Shown piece by piece: positions 1 through 7,987 of a stretch of DNA of 64,000 nucleotides. Below the pieces are notes generated by a model. The model was not told where the DNA came from. It did not search any database and saw only the letters and a list, made by a program, of their open reading frames with translations. Where the stretch lies: assembly GCF_002092855.1 (NCBI RefSeq), contig NZ_LVLC01000023.1, positions 62,001 through 126,000 of the forward strand, written 5' to 3'. Numbering within the stretch: position 1 is the stretch's first letter; each line of letters starts with the position of its first letter. A program made the position numbers and the translations under genes. Source of the DNA: Campylobacter concisus (GTDB taxonomy: Bacteria > Campylobacterota > Campylobacteria > Campylobacterales > Campylobacteraceae).

Positions 1-558
1 TTGGACTGTGCCGCTTTCAATTAAATGCGTTATTAAAATTTTAAAACCTAGAAAAATTAATATCGCTCCTCCCAAAAAGAGCGCCTTTTTCTCTAAAATT
101 TCACCCATAAATTTACCTATATAAAAAGCAATCAAACTTAATGCAAAGCAGACTACACCGATGATGAGCGAGCTTTGAAAGATATTTATCTCTTCAAAGC
201 TAAGTGTGACACCAACGGCAAGAGCATCCACACTAGTAGCAAATGCCCCATACAAAATGGTCTTAAATCCTATCTTAAGATACTCACACTCCTCTTTGCT
301 ACAGGCCTCTTTTAGCATTTTAAAGCCAAGAAAACAAAGTATAAAAAATGCTATGAAGTGATCGATAGAGCTTATAAATTTAGCAAAGCTAATGCCTAGA
401 AAATAGCCAAGAAGCGGCATGAGAAACTGAAAAAAGCCAAGCATAAAAGCGATAAATAAAATTTTGCCAAAGCCAAGGCTTTTATACCTTGCGCCGTTTG
501 CCATATTTAGTGCCGCGCTATCCATGCTAAGAGCGAAGCTAAGAAGTAAAAGCTGCAT
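1..558 (-). CDS. mntP: MntP-type manganese efflux pump (3' end outside window)
   Basis: Exports Mn(II) across the inner membrane. The frame opens with ATG at 556-558 and stays open for 186 codons to the window edge, so only the last residues or stop are missing (the family is about 185-190 residues). The predicted protein is almost entirely hydrophobic, with about six membrane segments and two inverted-repeat halves. The signature acidic motifs are visible: LSMDSAA near residue 10 and TSVDALAVG near residue 108, whose aspartates are typical of MntP. The start is supported by a GAGGGG ribosome site seven bases upstream. It is divergent from the DUF4197 gene. I see no yybP-ykoY riboswitch in the roughly 110-base gap, so Mn control, if any, is not obvious here. 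Confidence 0.88.
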   Translation of the reverse strand, partial: MQLLLLSFALSMDSAALNMANGARYKSLGFGKILFIAFMLGFFQFLMPLLGYFLGISFAKFISSIDHFIAFFILCFLGFKMLKEACSKEECEYLKIGFKTILYGAFATSVDALAVGVTLSFEEINIFQSSLIIGVVCFALSLIAFYIGKFMGEILEKKALFLGGAILIFLGFKILITHLIESGTVQ

Positions 559-631
559 AAATTCCCCTCAAAAAAGGGTGAATTCTAGTGCAAAAATATT
601 AAATTTATTTTAAGCGTTTAGATATTTTTTG

Positions 632-637
632 TATGAT
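632..637 (+). promoter_or_regulatory. Candidate -10 box TATGAT of the DUF4197 gene
   Basis: TATGAT preceded by a run of T (GATATTTTTTG) fits the Campylobacter sigma-70 pattern, which relies on an extended -10 and a T-rich upstream stretch rather than a -35. It lies about 30 bases before the ATG at 667 and ahead of an AAAGGAG ribosome site. Motif match only. Confidence 0.4.
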
Positions 638-666
638 TTTGCTTTAAATTTAAAAAAGGAGAGAAG

Positions 667-1416
667 ATGAAAAGATCACTTATTATTCTTTGTAGCGCGC
701 TTGCTTTAAATTTACAAGCCGCAAGCATGGACGATATGATAAATAAAGGCGTTAAAATCGCCACTCACGCATCAAGTGGCGACTATAAAAGCTTAGTTAG
801 CGAGGCACTAAATGCCGCTGTGAGCGAGCTTTCAAAAGAGGGCTTTATAAACAATGCCACAGCTAAAATCCCGCTTCCAAAAAGCCTTGAGATGGCGTCA
901 AATTTAGCCAAAAAAGTGGGCGGCGAGAAGTGGGCGCAAGACCTTAGCAAGTCGATAAACAACGCTGCGACCACGGCTGTACCAAAGGCTGCTGAAATTT
1001 TTAGCGAGAGCATAAAAAATATGAGCGAGGCTGATGTCAAAAAGCTCTTTAATGGCGGCAGCGACAGCGTTACGAAGTATTTAGAGAAAAGCTCCAGCCA
1101 AAAGCTAAAGGCAGCATTTACGCCGATAATCAAGAAAATGATGAGTGATAATAGCTTTGCGACCGCCTATAATGGGCTAAATTCTTTCATCGGCGGCTCA
1201 GCAAAAAACAACGAAACGATAAAATCAGTAAAGAGCCTAGCTAAAAATTTAGGCGCAAGCGAATATGTGCCAGATGATGGCGAGAATCTAAACGCATATA
1301 TCACGAGAAAGACGCTAGATGGGCTATTTAATGTGATGAGCGAGAAAGAAAAGGGGCTAAGAAGCGGCTTTAGCCTAGATAGCGGCAAAAAGGTGCTTGA
1401 CTCGATCTTTAAATGA
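667..1416 (+). CDS. Periplasmic DUF4197 family protein
   Basis: A 249-residue secreted protein of unknown function. The N-terminus is a signal peptide (MKRS, hydrophobic core, cut probably after LQA near residue 18). The rest is alpha-helical and matches the DUF4197 layout: repeated A/S/N-rich amphipathic helices, a central segment around residues 60-130 with AAEIFSESIKNMSEADVKKL, and a C-terminal end with TLDGLF and SLDSGKKVLDSIF. An AAAGGAGAG ribosome site precedes the ATG. The stop overlaps the start of the DMT transporter by four bases (ATGA), so the two are probably cotranscribed. The biochemical role is unknown; the family name comes from sequence pattern recognition. Confidence 0.82.
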   Translation: MKRSLIILCSALALNLQAASMDDMINKGVKIATHASSGDYKSLVSEALNAAVSELSKEGFINNATAKIPLPKSLEMASNLAKKVGGEKWAQDLSKSINNAATTAVPKAAEIFSESIKNMSEADVKKLFNGGSDSVTKYLEKSSSQKLKAAFTPIIKKMMSDNSFATAYNGLNSFIGGSAKNNETIKSVKSLAKNLGASEYVPDDGENLNAYITRKTLDGLFNVMSEKEKGLRSGFSLDSGKKVLDSIFK

Positions 1417-2294
1417 GAAATTTAAGCGCTCAAAATAGAGCCGACATCGCTCTTATCGTAGTTGCCATCGTTTGGGGCGCTACGTTTTTACCCATGGCAA
1501 ACGCGCTAAAGACAAATGGCGTCTTTGTCATGCTCTTTTGCCGGTTTTTTCTCTCGGCTATCTTTATGGGCTTTGTCGCGCTTAAATTTACTAAGAAATT
1601 TGACAAAAATAGCGTCATCTACGGCGTTATCCTTGGCGCGGTGCTCTTTTTATCATTTGCCACGCAAACTTACGCTCTAAAGCTTACTTTTAGCTCAAGT
1701 GTTGCCTTTATTACAGGGCTTGAGTGTGTGATCGTGCCTTTTATGACAGCACTCATTTTTAAAAATAAAATAACTATTTTTGCTATTTTTGGTGCGCTTA
1801 TTGCTATTTTTGGACTATGGCTTTTAAGTGGAGCCACTCTTGCCTTAGGAGCTGGCGAGGCACTTGCCCTACTTTGTGCCATATTTTATGCACTTTACAC
1901 GAGCTTAAATGGCCACTTTGTAAGAAAATGCGAGCTTTATTTGCTTGTATTTGTGGTATTTCTCACCGTCTCTTTACTCTCATTTATCTTTGCATTTATT
2001 GAAGGTAGTGTGGTGCCAAATTACGATAGGGAATTTTTTATAGCAATTTTCATCACTGCATTTATTGGCACCATTTTTTGCTACTTTGTTCAAACCATCG
2101 CTCAAAGATATACAACAGCCAGTAAAGCAGCTTTATTTTTCTGTCTTGAGCCAGTTTCTGCTGGCTTTATCGGCTATTTTTTCGCTGGTGAAAAGCTAAC
2201 ACTCATACAAATTTTTGGCGCGATCTTAATAATCTTTGGAGTTATATTTAGCGAATTTGGTAAAAAATTTTTCTCTAGATCAAAACTAGTTTAA
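1413..2294 (+). CDS. DMT-superfamily (EamA-type) inner-membrane exporter
   Basis: A 293-residue polytopic membrane protein with about ten hydrophobic segments in two homologous EamA halves (roughly residues 10-140 and 150-283). The first half has the characteristic VAIVWGATFLPMANAL; the second ends with SAGFIGYFFAGEKLTLIQIFGA. Members export amino acids or other small metabolites; the substrate cannot be read from sequence. It overlaps the DUF4197 gene by four bases, suggesting translational coupling. Its last bases overlap the convergent methyltransferase gene by four, leaving no room for a conventional terminator. Confidence 0.88.
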   Translation: MRNLSAQNRADIALIVVAIVWGATFLPMANALKTNGVFVMLFCRFFLSAIFMGFVALKFTKKFDKNSVIYGVILGAVLFLSFATQTYALKLTFSSSVAFITGLECVIVPFMTALIFKNKITIFAIFGALIAIFGLWLLSGATLALGAGEALALLCAIFYALYTSLNGHFVRKCELYLLVFVVFLTVSLLSFIFAFIEGSVVPNYDREFFIAIFITAFIGTIFCYFVQTIAQRYTTASKAALFFCLEPVSAGFIGYFFAGEKLTLIQIFGAILIIFGVIFSEFGKKFFSRSKLV

Positions 2295-3016
2295 AATACA
2301 AAAAGCTTCATCTGCGACTCTATCTTTTCATCTATAAACTCGCCATCAAATCTCTCTTTTAACATCGCTAAAACCGCCTTTTCATCGTAGTTTTTAGCTC
2401 CGTTTATCTCAAGGTGCCAGCAGATGTTCTCAGCAGCTTCTTGCACACTTCGTCTTGCGATCCTTGTCTCATTTAAAATTTCACTCTTATAAGCGATCCC
2501 TTGCTCATTTAGCCACGCTTCAAGCCTATTTACAACATTTTTTTGAGAGAGAGTGCGTCCAAATTTTTTAAAAAATGGCTCAATCAAATCAGAGCTTCTA
2601 GGCTTATCCCAGCCAAGATAGAGTTTTTGTTTTGCGATACTATGAAATTTAGCAAAATCTTCATCGCTAGCAATCGCTGGACTCATCGTGCAAATTGCGA
2701 TATCAAAGTGCTTTGCGAGCTTAAATTCTCTCCACGAGCAAACCTCACTAGTTAAATTTGTTACGCCAAATCTTTTAGCATCTTCATTTAAAATTTCTAT
2801 CATATTTTTTGAGCTATCGATACCTGTTATATCTTTTGCAGTTTTTGATAAAAATATCGTCCAAACACCGGTACCACAGCCTATATCAAGAATTTCTTTA
2901 CCGCTAAAATCAACTCCCCAAGCTAAGGCTTTAGCAAAAATTTGTTGCTGAATAGCACTTACTTTGCCATCAAACCTTTGATAATTTGACGCCTTTTTAT
3001 CCCATAAATTTTGCAT
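2291..3016 (-). CDS. Class I SAM-dependent methyltransferase
   Basis: A 241-residue Rossmann-fold methyltransferase. SAM-binding motif I is clear near residue 42 (EILDIGCGTGVWTIFLS), followed by the acidic motif II region ending in GIDSSKNMIEIL and a motif III-like FDIAICTMSPAI. The C-terminal third (FFKKFGRTLSQKNVVNRLEAWL...) is helical and probably forms the substrate side. The substrate is unknown; the nearest recognisable relatives are UbiE/COQ5-like small-molecule methyltransferases. It is transcribed away from the divergent thioesterase gene 46 bases upstream. A leading ATG with AAGGAGC upstream supports the chosen start. Confidence 0.83.
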   Translation of the reverse strand: MQNLWDKKASNYQRFDGKVSAIQQQIFAKALAWGVDFSGKEILDIGCGTGVWTIFLSKTAKDITGIDSSKNMIEILNEDAKRFGVTNLTSEVCSWREFKLAKHFDIAICTMSPAIASDEDFAKFHSIAKQKLYLGWDKPRSSDLIEPFFKKFGRTLSQKNVVNRLEAWLNEQGIAYKSEILNETRIARRSVQEAAENICWHLEINGAKNYDEKAVLAMLKERFDGEFIDEKIESQMKLFVF

Positions 3017-3036
3017 TTTAGCTCCTTATTTTTGGT

Positions 3037-3042
3037 TATAAT
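3037..3042 (+). promoter_or_regulatory. Promoter -10 box TATAAT of the thioesterase gene
   Basis: A perfect TATAAT preceded by TTTTTGGT sits 20 bases before the ATG at 3063, in the 46-base gap between divergent genes. It implies a very short leader carrying the AAAAAGG ribosome site. Confidence 0.55.
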
Positions 3043-3062
3043 TCTAGCAAAAAAGGCCAGAA

Positions 3063-3455
3063 ATGAAAGATTTTATCTACAAAGTAATAATCCCACCACA
3101 AGCCATTGATATGCACGGACACATGAATAATGTCTATTATTTTACTCTTATGCAAGAGGCTGCATTTGCACACTCTGCTGCGGTTGGCGACACGGTCGAG
3201 GCGCAGTATAAAAGGGGAGAAATTTGGCTCATTAGAAAAAATGAAGCCAAATATATAAAAAGCGTAAAATTGATGGATGAGATAGAAATTCACACTTATA
3301 CACAAGCTGAAGGCAAGGCGACTTCGTGTAGATATTTTGAGTTTAAAAAAGATGACGAGCTAATAGCAACTGGCAAGACCGAGTTTGTTTATGTTGATCT
3401 AAAAACAAATCGCCCAAAAGCCATTCCAGCTGAGATAATCGCTCTTTACTCGTGA
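3063..3455 (+). CDS. Acyl-CoA thioesterase, hotdog fold (YbgC/4HBT-like)
   Basis: A 130-residue single hotdog-domain protein predicted to hydrolyse acyl-CoA thioesters in the cytoplasm. The 4HBT-type signature is visible near residues 11-27: AIDMHGHMNNVYYFTLMQE, where the Asp/His/Asn cluster and following helix form the catalytic region. A central strand with IHTYTQAEGKATSCRYFEFKK and a C-terminal TGKTEFVYVDLKTNRP follow, as in this family. Length matches the usual 125-140 residues. It is convergent with the Fur-family regulator and overlaps it by ten bases. The exact acyl substrate is not determinable. Confidence 0.85.
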   Translation: MKDFIYKVIIPPQAIDMHGHMNNVYYFTLMQEAAFAHSAAVGDTVEAQYKRGEIWLIRKNEAKYIKSVKLMDEIEIHTYTQAEGKATSCRYFEFKKDDELIATGKTEFVYVDLKTNRPKAIPAEIIALYS

Positions 3456-3805
3456 TCACACTCATCACAAACGCCTTTTATCACGGCGCTTTTTATATTT
3501 TTAGCGACGTTTAGATGTGGCATATCGATGTTTGTGACTTTATGACAGACATCGCAGATAAAGTACGCTTTTGCCTCATTTGCTAGTTCGTAGTAGCTTT
3601 TATGATTATTTTCGGTTTTTATGACAAGGCCTTTTTTTTCAAAAATTTCTATGCTTCTATAAAAAGTAGTTTTATTTGCATTAAGGCTTTCTAAAATTTC
3701 ATCATAGCTTAATGGAGTTTTGGCATTTTGCAAAATTTCAACGAGCTTTATGCGAAAAGTAGTTGCTTTGATACTATGCTCTTCTAAGAAATTTCTCGCA
3801 TTCAT
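3446..3805 (-). CDS. Fur-family transcriptional regulator, probable zinc regulator (Zur-like)
   Basis: A small Fur-type repressor of 119 residues from the ATG at 3805; a longer frame continues upstream but AAAAAGGG lies five bases before this ATG. The N-terminal winged helix includes TTFRIKLVEIL and the recognition segment NANKTTFYRSIEIFEKKGLV. The C-terminal dimerisation domain carries two CxxC pairs (CDVC and CDEC), a structural zinc site of this family. Its divergent neighbour is the zinc-uptake operon starting with znuA, and a perfect palindrome lies in the gap, so Zur is the best guess. Fur and PerR roles remain possible because metal specificity cannot be read with confidence from sequence. 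Confidence 0.8.
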   Translation of the reverse strand: MNARNFLEEHSIKATTFRIKLVEILQNAKTPLSYDEILESLNANKTTFYRSIEIFEKKGLVIKTENNHKSYYELANEAKAYFICDVCHKVTNIDMPHLNVAKNIKSAVIKGVCDECDHE

Positions 3806-3892
3806 CCTTGCCCTTTTTATTTTTTGTATATTAACGCTAAAAGTTTTAAATTTCATTTAAAAAGCACTATATTTAGGCTTTCGTTCTTTAAG

Positions 3893-3909
3893 TTGCAACC
3901 AAGTTGCAA
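3893..3909. promoter_or_regulatory. Candidate Zur operator, palindrome TTGCAAC-N3-GTTGCAA
   Basis: A perfect 7-3-7 inverted repeat centred on position 3901 in the gap between the Fur-family gene and znuA. The half-site also makes a direct repeat (AAGTTGCAA twice, 11 bases apart). A TATATT box lies about 20 bases upstream (3868-3873), so a protein bound here would sit around the znuA start of transcription. Position and symmetry suggest the binding site of the adjacent regulator; this is inference. Confidence 0.5.
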
Positions 3910-3949
3910 TCTGCTAAACTTCCGCAATATTTTTTCAAACAAAGGAGAG

Positions 3950-4888
3950 ATGGTGAGAAAGATTTTTGTTTTTTTAGCAGTTTGCGCTTTGTCGCTTTTT
4001 GCAAAGCCAGTTGTTACGACTAGTATATTGCCTACAAAATTTTTTGTTGAGCAGATCGCTGGTGATACACTAAGCGTAAATACAATGGTTGGCAAAGGTG
4101 CTGATCCGCACACTTATGAGCCAAAGCCAAAACAGATGAAAGAGCTTGAAAAAAGCGAGCTTTACTTTGCTATTGGTATTGAGTTTGAAGATACTTGGCT
4201 AGAGCGTTTTTCAAAATCTTTTAAAAATTTACACATTGTAAAAACACAAGAAGGCATCGAAAAGATAGCTATGAGTGATGAACACGAACATCATGAACAC
4301 CATGAACATCACGAGCACAAGCACGAGGGCGAGCATAAACATGAACATCACGAGCATCATGACCATGACCACGAAGCTAGCGAGCATCATCACCATCATC
4401 ATGACGGCCTTGATCCACACATTTGGCTTGATCCGATTTTAGTAAAAACTCAAGCTGATAATATTGCTAAGGCATTAATAGAGAAATTCCCGCAAAATGC
4501 AAAGCTCTATGAGGAAAATTTAGCTAAATTTAAAGCCAGCCTTGACGAGCTCGATAGTTTTATAAAAAATACTCTAAAAGATGTTAAAACTCGCGAATTT
4601 ATCGTATATCACCCATCTTGGGGATATTTTGCAAAACGCTATAACTTAGAGCAAATCGCTATCGAGATAGAGGGCAAAGAGCCAAAGCCAGCTGAGCTAA
4701 AAGAGCTCATTGAAGAGGCTAAAGAGCACGGCGTAAAGGTTATTTTCGTGGCTCCACAGTTTCCAACAAAGGCTGCAAATTTAGTAGCAAAAGAGACTGG
4801 CTCAAAGGTCATAAGTATTGACCAGCTCCCAGAAAATTGGCTAGATGAGATGAAAAAAACAGCAGAAATTTTTGCTAAGAGTCTATAA
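3950..4888 (+). CDS. znuA: Periplasmic zinc-binding protein ZnuA
   Basis: The solute-binding component of the high-affinity zinc ABC importer. Start chosen at ATG 3950 (GTG at 3953 equally fits the AAAGGAGAG site); a longer frame upstream runs through the promoter region and is not credible. A signal peptide (VRKIFVFLAVCALSLFAKP) precedes the mature lobe. The cluster A-I ligands are visible: GADPHTYEP (first His), GLDPHIWLDP (second His) and YHPSWGYFAKRY (third His). Between them, around residues 110-151, is a very His/Glu/Asp-rich flexible loop, the hallmark that separates ZnuA from Mn/Fe-binding relatives. Three bases separate it from the DUF1007/NicO gene, consistent with one zinc operon. 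Confidence 0.95.
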   Translation: MVRKIFVFLAVCALSLFAKPVVTTSILPTKFFVEQIAGDTLSVNTMVGKGADPHTYEPKPKQMKELEKSELYFAIGIEFEDTWLERFSKSFKNLHIVKTQEGIEKIAMSDEHEHHEHHEHHEHKHEGEHKHEHHEHHDHDHEASEHHHHHHDGLDPHIWLDPILVKTQADNIAKALIEKFPQNAKLYEENLAKFKASLDELDSFIKNTLKDVKTREFIVYHPSWGYFAKRYNLEQIAIEIEGKEPKPAELKELIEEAKEHGVKVIFVAPQFPTKAANLVAKETGSKVISIDQLPENWLDEMKKTAEIFAKSL

Positions 4889-4891
4889 AAA

Positions 4892-6397
4892 ATGTTAGCA
4901 CGCCTGATTGTCATTTGCTTCTTTGCTATAAATGCCTTCGGGTGTGCTCTTTGCTCGCTTTATAGCCCGACCGCTCACGTGAGCGTAAAATTTGACTCAA
5001 ACGAAAACAATATCACTACAATTGCTTTTTCATGGACATTTTCACAAAATTTCTCAGAGCTTATGAGGCAAAATTTTGACCTAAATCAGGATGAAAAGAT
5101 AGATGAAAGCGAGATCAAAAAGATCCGCTTAAATTTACTTGATTATCTTGTGCCAAGGCACTATTTAACGAATATTGAGTACTTTTACAAAGATGAAAAT
5201 GCCACGAAGCTTGAGCTAAATTTAAAAAAGTATAAACTCTATTTTGATGAGGGTAGATTAAAATTTGATGTTAGTTTTAAGACAAATTTGCTTATCAAAG
5301 ATGGCTTTGTGGTGTCTGTTGAAATGGACGACAAAGAGGGATATTTTAATTTTAAATTTACACAAAACAACGCATTTTTGGTATCAGATCAGTTTTGGAC
5401 GATACCAAATCCAAATGCAAATTTAATATTTTTTACATTTTCAAGTAAGGCTGCAGCCAAAGCTCATAACGAAAAGCCTGCGTTAAAAGAGCTTCTAAAA
5501 GAGCCAAACTCGGTAAATTTTGAAGATGAAAATTTAAGCCAGGTCGATAAGATCGATGAAGCTAAGTTTGATCTTGTTTCAAAAACAAGTCTAAGCATGC
5601 TTGATAGATTAAAGCAAATCCTAAGAAATTTTGATCAAAAAAGTCCGCTAACTCTGCTATTTTTAGCGCTAATATCATTTGGTTATGGCTTTTTACACGC
5701 TGCATCTGCTGGACATGGCAAGGTGCTCACAAGCTCTTATTTTGCCGCAACTGGTGGAAGCTACGCCAAAGCCTTTTTCTTCTCTTTAAAGATCGGATTT
5801 TTACATGTTGTGGGCGCGTTTATTTTTGTGCTTGCTAGTTTTATGATATTGCGTGAGATCAGTAGCGATCTGACAAAAGATACAGCAAGCGTTACGACAG
5901 CATTTTCTGGCGTTATTATCTTTTTTGTAGCGATTTTTATGCTTTATAAAAAGGTCAAAATTTATCTTTCAAGCAAAAAAGAGTTAAGTAAATTTTATAT
6001 TTTTAGCTCAAGTTTAAGCCAAAATTTGAGTAAAAATACAAAATTTACTAGCGACTGTGGCTGTAACATCTGTACTACAAAAAAACCAAAAAGCAAAGAA
6101 GAATGGCTGGTTGCAGCTGCTGCGGCACTTATTCCTTGTCCTGGTACGATACTTGTCTTTGTGCTAGCAAATGAGCTAGGCAGCTATTTTGCAGGCGTTA
6201 TAAGTGGCGTATTTATGGCGCTTGGCATGAGCGCAGTGATATTTTTAGCGGCTGTTTTTGGAGCCAAGATAAATGAGAGCACAAACATTAAGCTAAAAAA
6301 GTTTAAAATCTATGCCGAATTTATGGCTCTTAGCGTTATGCTTTGGCTTGGACTTTTTATTTTTACTACGACATTTACGCAAAAGAGTCTGTTTTGA
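4892..6397 (+). CDS. DUF1007-NicO fusion membrane protein (ZevA-ZevB-like metal transporter)
   Basis: A 501-residue fusion. Residues about 1-17 are a signal peptide; residues about 18-210 form a periplasmic DUF1007 domain with an EF-hand-like acidic loop (DLNQDEKIDESE). From about residue 250 onward is a RcnA/NicO-type membrane domain with the signature segments FGYGFLHAASAGHGKVL and LIPCPGTILVF, and an internal Cys-rich loop CGCNIC. In Haemophilus the two parts are separate proteins, ZevA and ZevB, described as a zinc system. Here they are one chain placed between znuA and znuC, which makes zinc the likely cargo, although NicO domains were first tied to Ni/Co. Its stop overlaps the znuC start. 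Confidence 0.85.
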   Translation: MLARLIVICFFAINAFGCALCSLYSPTAHVSVKFDSNENNITTIAFSWTFSQNFSELMRQNFDLNQDEKIDESEIKKIRLNLLDYLVPRHYLTNIEYFYKDENATKLELNLKKYKLYFDEGRLKFDVSFKTNLLIKDGFVVSVEMDDKEGYFNFKFTQNNAFLVSDQFWTIPNPNANLIFFTFSSKAAAKAHNEKPALKELLKEPNSVNFEDENLSQVDKIDEAKFDLVSKTSLSMLDRLKQILRNFDQKSPLTLLFLALISFGYGFLHAASAGHGKVLTSSYFAATGGSYAKAFFFSLKIGFLHVVGAFIFVLASFMILREISSDLTKDTASVTTAFSGVIIFFVAIFMLYKKVKIYLSSKKELSKFYIFSSSLSQNLSKNTKFTSDCGCNICTTKKPKSKEEWLVAAAAALIPCPGTILVFVLANELGSYFAGVISGVFMALGMSAVIFLAAVFGAKINESTNIKLKKFKIYAEFMALSVMLWLGLFIFTTTFTQKSLF

Positions 6398-7179
6398 AAG
6401 AAATTATAAAAATTAAAAATTTAAACTTTAGCTACGATAAGCAAGTGGTTTTAGAAGGTATCAATTTAGATTATAGTAGCGATGAGTTTTTAGCTATTAT
6501 CGGTCCAAATGGTGGTGGCAAAAGCACGCTTTTAAAGCTTATCTTAGGACTACTTAAGCCTCAAAGTGGCGAGATAAAGCTCTTTGGAAAAGAGCCAAGC
6601 GAAGTCAGTAAATTTATAGGTTATGTGCCTCAAAATTTTCTCTCAAATCAAAGCTTTCCAATGATGGTTTTAGAAGTAGTTTTAATGGGGCTAATAGACA
6701 AAAAAATTTTTGGTTTTTACTCGCGAGGTGAGAAACAAATGGCTCTTGCTGCCCTTGAGAAAGTTGGCATGAAAGAATTTGCAAGCGCTAGAATTGGCGA
6801 GCTAAGCGGTGGCCAAAGACAACGTGTGTATATCGCAAGAGCGCTTTGTGCAAATGCAAAAGTTCTCGTTTTAGACGAGCCAACAGCCAGTATCGATACA
6901 AAGGGTCAGGCTGAAATTTATGAAATTTTAAAAAATATAAATGCAAGTGGTGTTGGCGTAGTTTTGGTAAGTCACGATCTAAATATCGTGCTAAATTATG
7001 CTACAAAAATTGCCTATGTGAGTAAAAATTTACATATTCATAAAACTCATGAAGATACTGCAAAAAGAGAATTTATAGAGCATTTAGCAAAATCTCATAG
7101 CCATTTTTGCGATGTCGAGATCGCACTTGGCGAATGTGAGTGCAAAATCAAAAGTAATGTTTTTAAGCTAAAGAGATAA
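6394..7179 (+). CDS. znuC: Zinc ABC transporter ATP-binding protein ZnuC
   Basis: The cytoplasmic ATPase of the zinc importer, about 261 residues. Walker A is GPNGGGKST, the Q-loop YVPQNF, the ABC signature LSGGQ, Walker B VLVLDEPTA and the switch His in LVSHD. The C-terminus carries a His/Cys-rich tail (AKSHSHFCDVEIALGECEC) that could sense or hand on metal. I place the start at TTG 6394, giving MKEIIKIKNLNFSY, because this matches where ABC proteins begin and overlaps the previous stop by four bases; the ATG at 6343 would add residues read out of frame from the upstream gene. znuB follows after one base. Confidence 0.93.
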   Translation: MKEIIKIKNLNFSYDKQVVLEGINLDYSSDEFLAIIGPNGGGKSTLLKLILGLLKPQSGEIKLFGKEPSEVSKFIGYVPQNFLSNQSFPMMVLEVVLMGLIDKKIFGFYSRGEKQMALAALEKVGMKEFASARIGELSGGQRQRVYIARALCANAKVLVLDEPTASIDTKGQAEIYEILKNINASGVGVVLVSHDLNIVLNYATKIAYVSKNLHIHKTHEDTAKREFIEHLAKSHSHFCDVEIALGECECKIKSNVFKLKR

Positions 7180-7180
7180 A

Positions 7181-7987
7181 ATGAGTGAAATTTTAGAGTT
7201 AAATTTTATGCAAAATGCCTTTATTGCTAGCATTTTAGTTAGTATTATTTGTGGGCTCATAGGCTCGCTCGTTGTTATAAATAAAATGACTTTTATCGCT
7301 GGCGGCATCGCGCACGGAGCATATGGCGGCATAGGACTTGCCTTTTTCTTCTCGCTTGAACCACTTCTTGGTGCTAGCATATTCTCACTCTTTTTAGCCC
7401 TTATAATCGCTACTATCACGTTAAAAGATAAAACCAACATCGACTCAGTTATCGGTGCTATTTGGGCATTTGGCATGGCTATTGGTATCATTTTTATCGA
7501 TTTAACTCCGGGATACAATGCCGATCTTATGAGCTATCTTTTTGGCTCTATCTTAGCAGTAAGCGGGCAAGATATAACATTTATGAGTATTTTAGACATC
7601 TTATTTTTAGCACTCATTGCCCTTTTTTATCGTCAATTTGTAGCTATTAGCTTTGATGCAGAGTTTGCAAAGCTGCGCGGCGTAAATACAACATTTTTTC
7701 ACTATTTATTAGTGTGCATGATGGCACTTTGTGTAGTAGCTACGATTCGTGTTGTGGGGCTGATTTTAGTCATCGCTCTTCTTACTATACCGCCATATTT
7801 AGCACAAATTTTTGCCAAAAGACTGGGGCTGATGATGCTAATCTCCACTATCTTTTCAGTCGTTTTTTGCTTTAGCGGTCTATTTATTAGCTTTTATTTT
7901 AACCTAACAGGCGGAGCTAGCATAATCTTAGTTGCTTCACTTTGCTTTTTTGCTTTTTGTTTTAAATTTAAAAGCTTACGCCAGTAG
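7181..7987 (+). CDS. znuB: Zinc ABC transporter permease ZnuB
   Basis: The membrane-spanning subunit of the zinc importer, 268 residues with about eight hydrophobic helices. The family pattern is clear: early FMQNAFIASILVSIICGLIGS, then IAGGIAHGAYGGIGLA, a middle SYLFGSILAVSGQD, and the cytoplasmic coupling region VVGLILVIALLTIPPYLAQ. It is the last gene of the operon; its end overlaps the convergent MATE gene by 20 bases, so transcripts from both sides collide here. Confidence 0.93.
   Translation: MSEILELNFMQNAFIASILVSIICGLIGSLVVINKMTFIAGGIAHGAYGGIGLAFFFSLEPLLGASIFSLFLALIIATITLKDKTNIDSVIGAIWAFGMAIGIIFIDLTPGYNADLMSYLFGSILAVSGQDITFMSILDILFLALIALFYRQFVAISFDAEFAKLRGVNTTFFHYLLVCMMALCVVATIRVVGLILVIALLTIPPYLAQIFAKRLGLMMLISTIFSVVFCFSGLFISFYFNLTGGASIILVASLCFFAFCFKFKSLRQ

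Noticed and set aside
783-1388. Antisense open frames over the DUF4197 gene
   Set aside because: Shadows of a gene with biased codons; no independent support.
3824-3949. Upstream extension of znuA
   Set aside because: It would read through the regulator promoter and the palindrome, and lacks a ribosome site; the signal peptide begins at 3950/3953.
4270-4405. CAT/CAC repeat tract as a tandem DNA repeat
   Set aside because: It simply encodes the His-rich metal loop of ZnuA.
4229-4420. Low-complexity Met/Val-rich antisense frame
   Set aside because: It is the complement of the His-rich loop of znuA.
6343-6393. ATG start for znuC inside the NicO gene
   Set aside because: The extra residues are a shifted reading of the upstream gene; TTG 6394 gives the normal ABC N-terminus.
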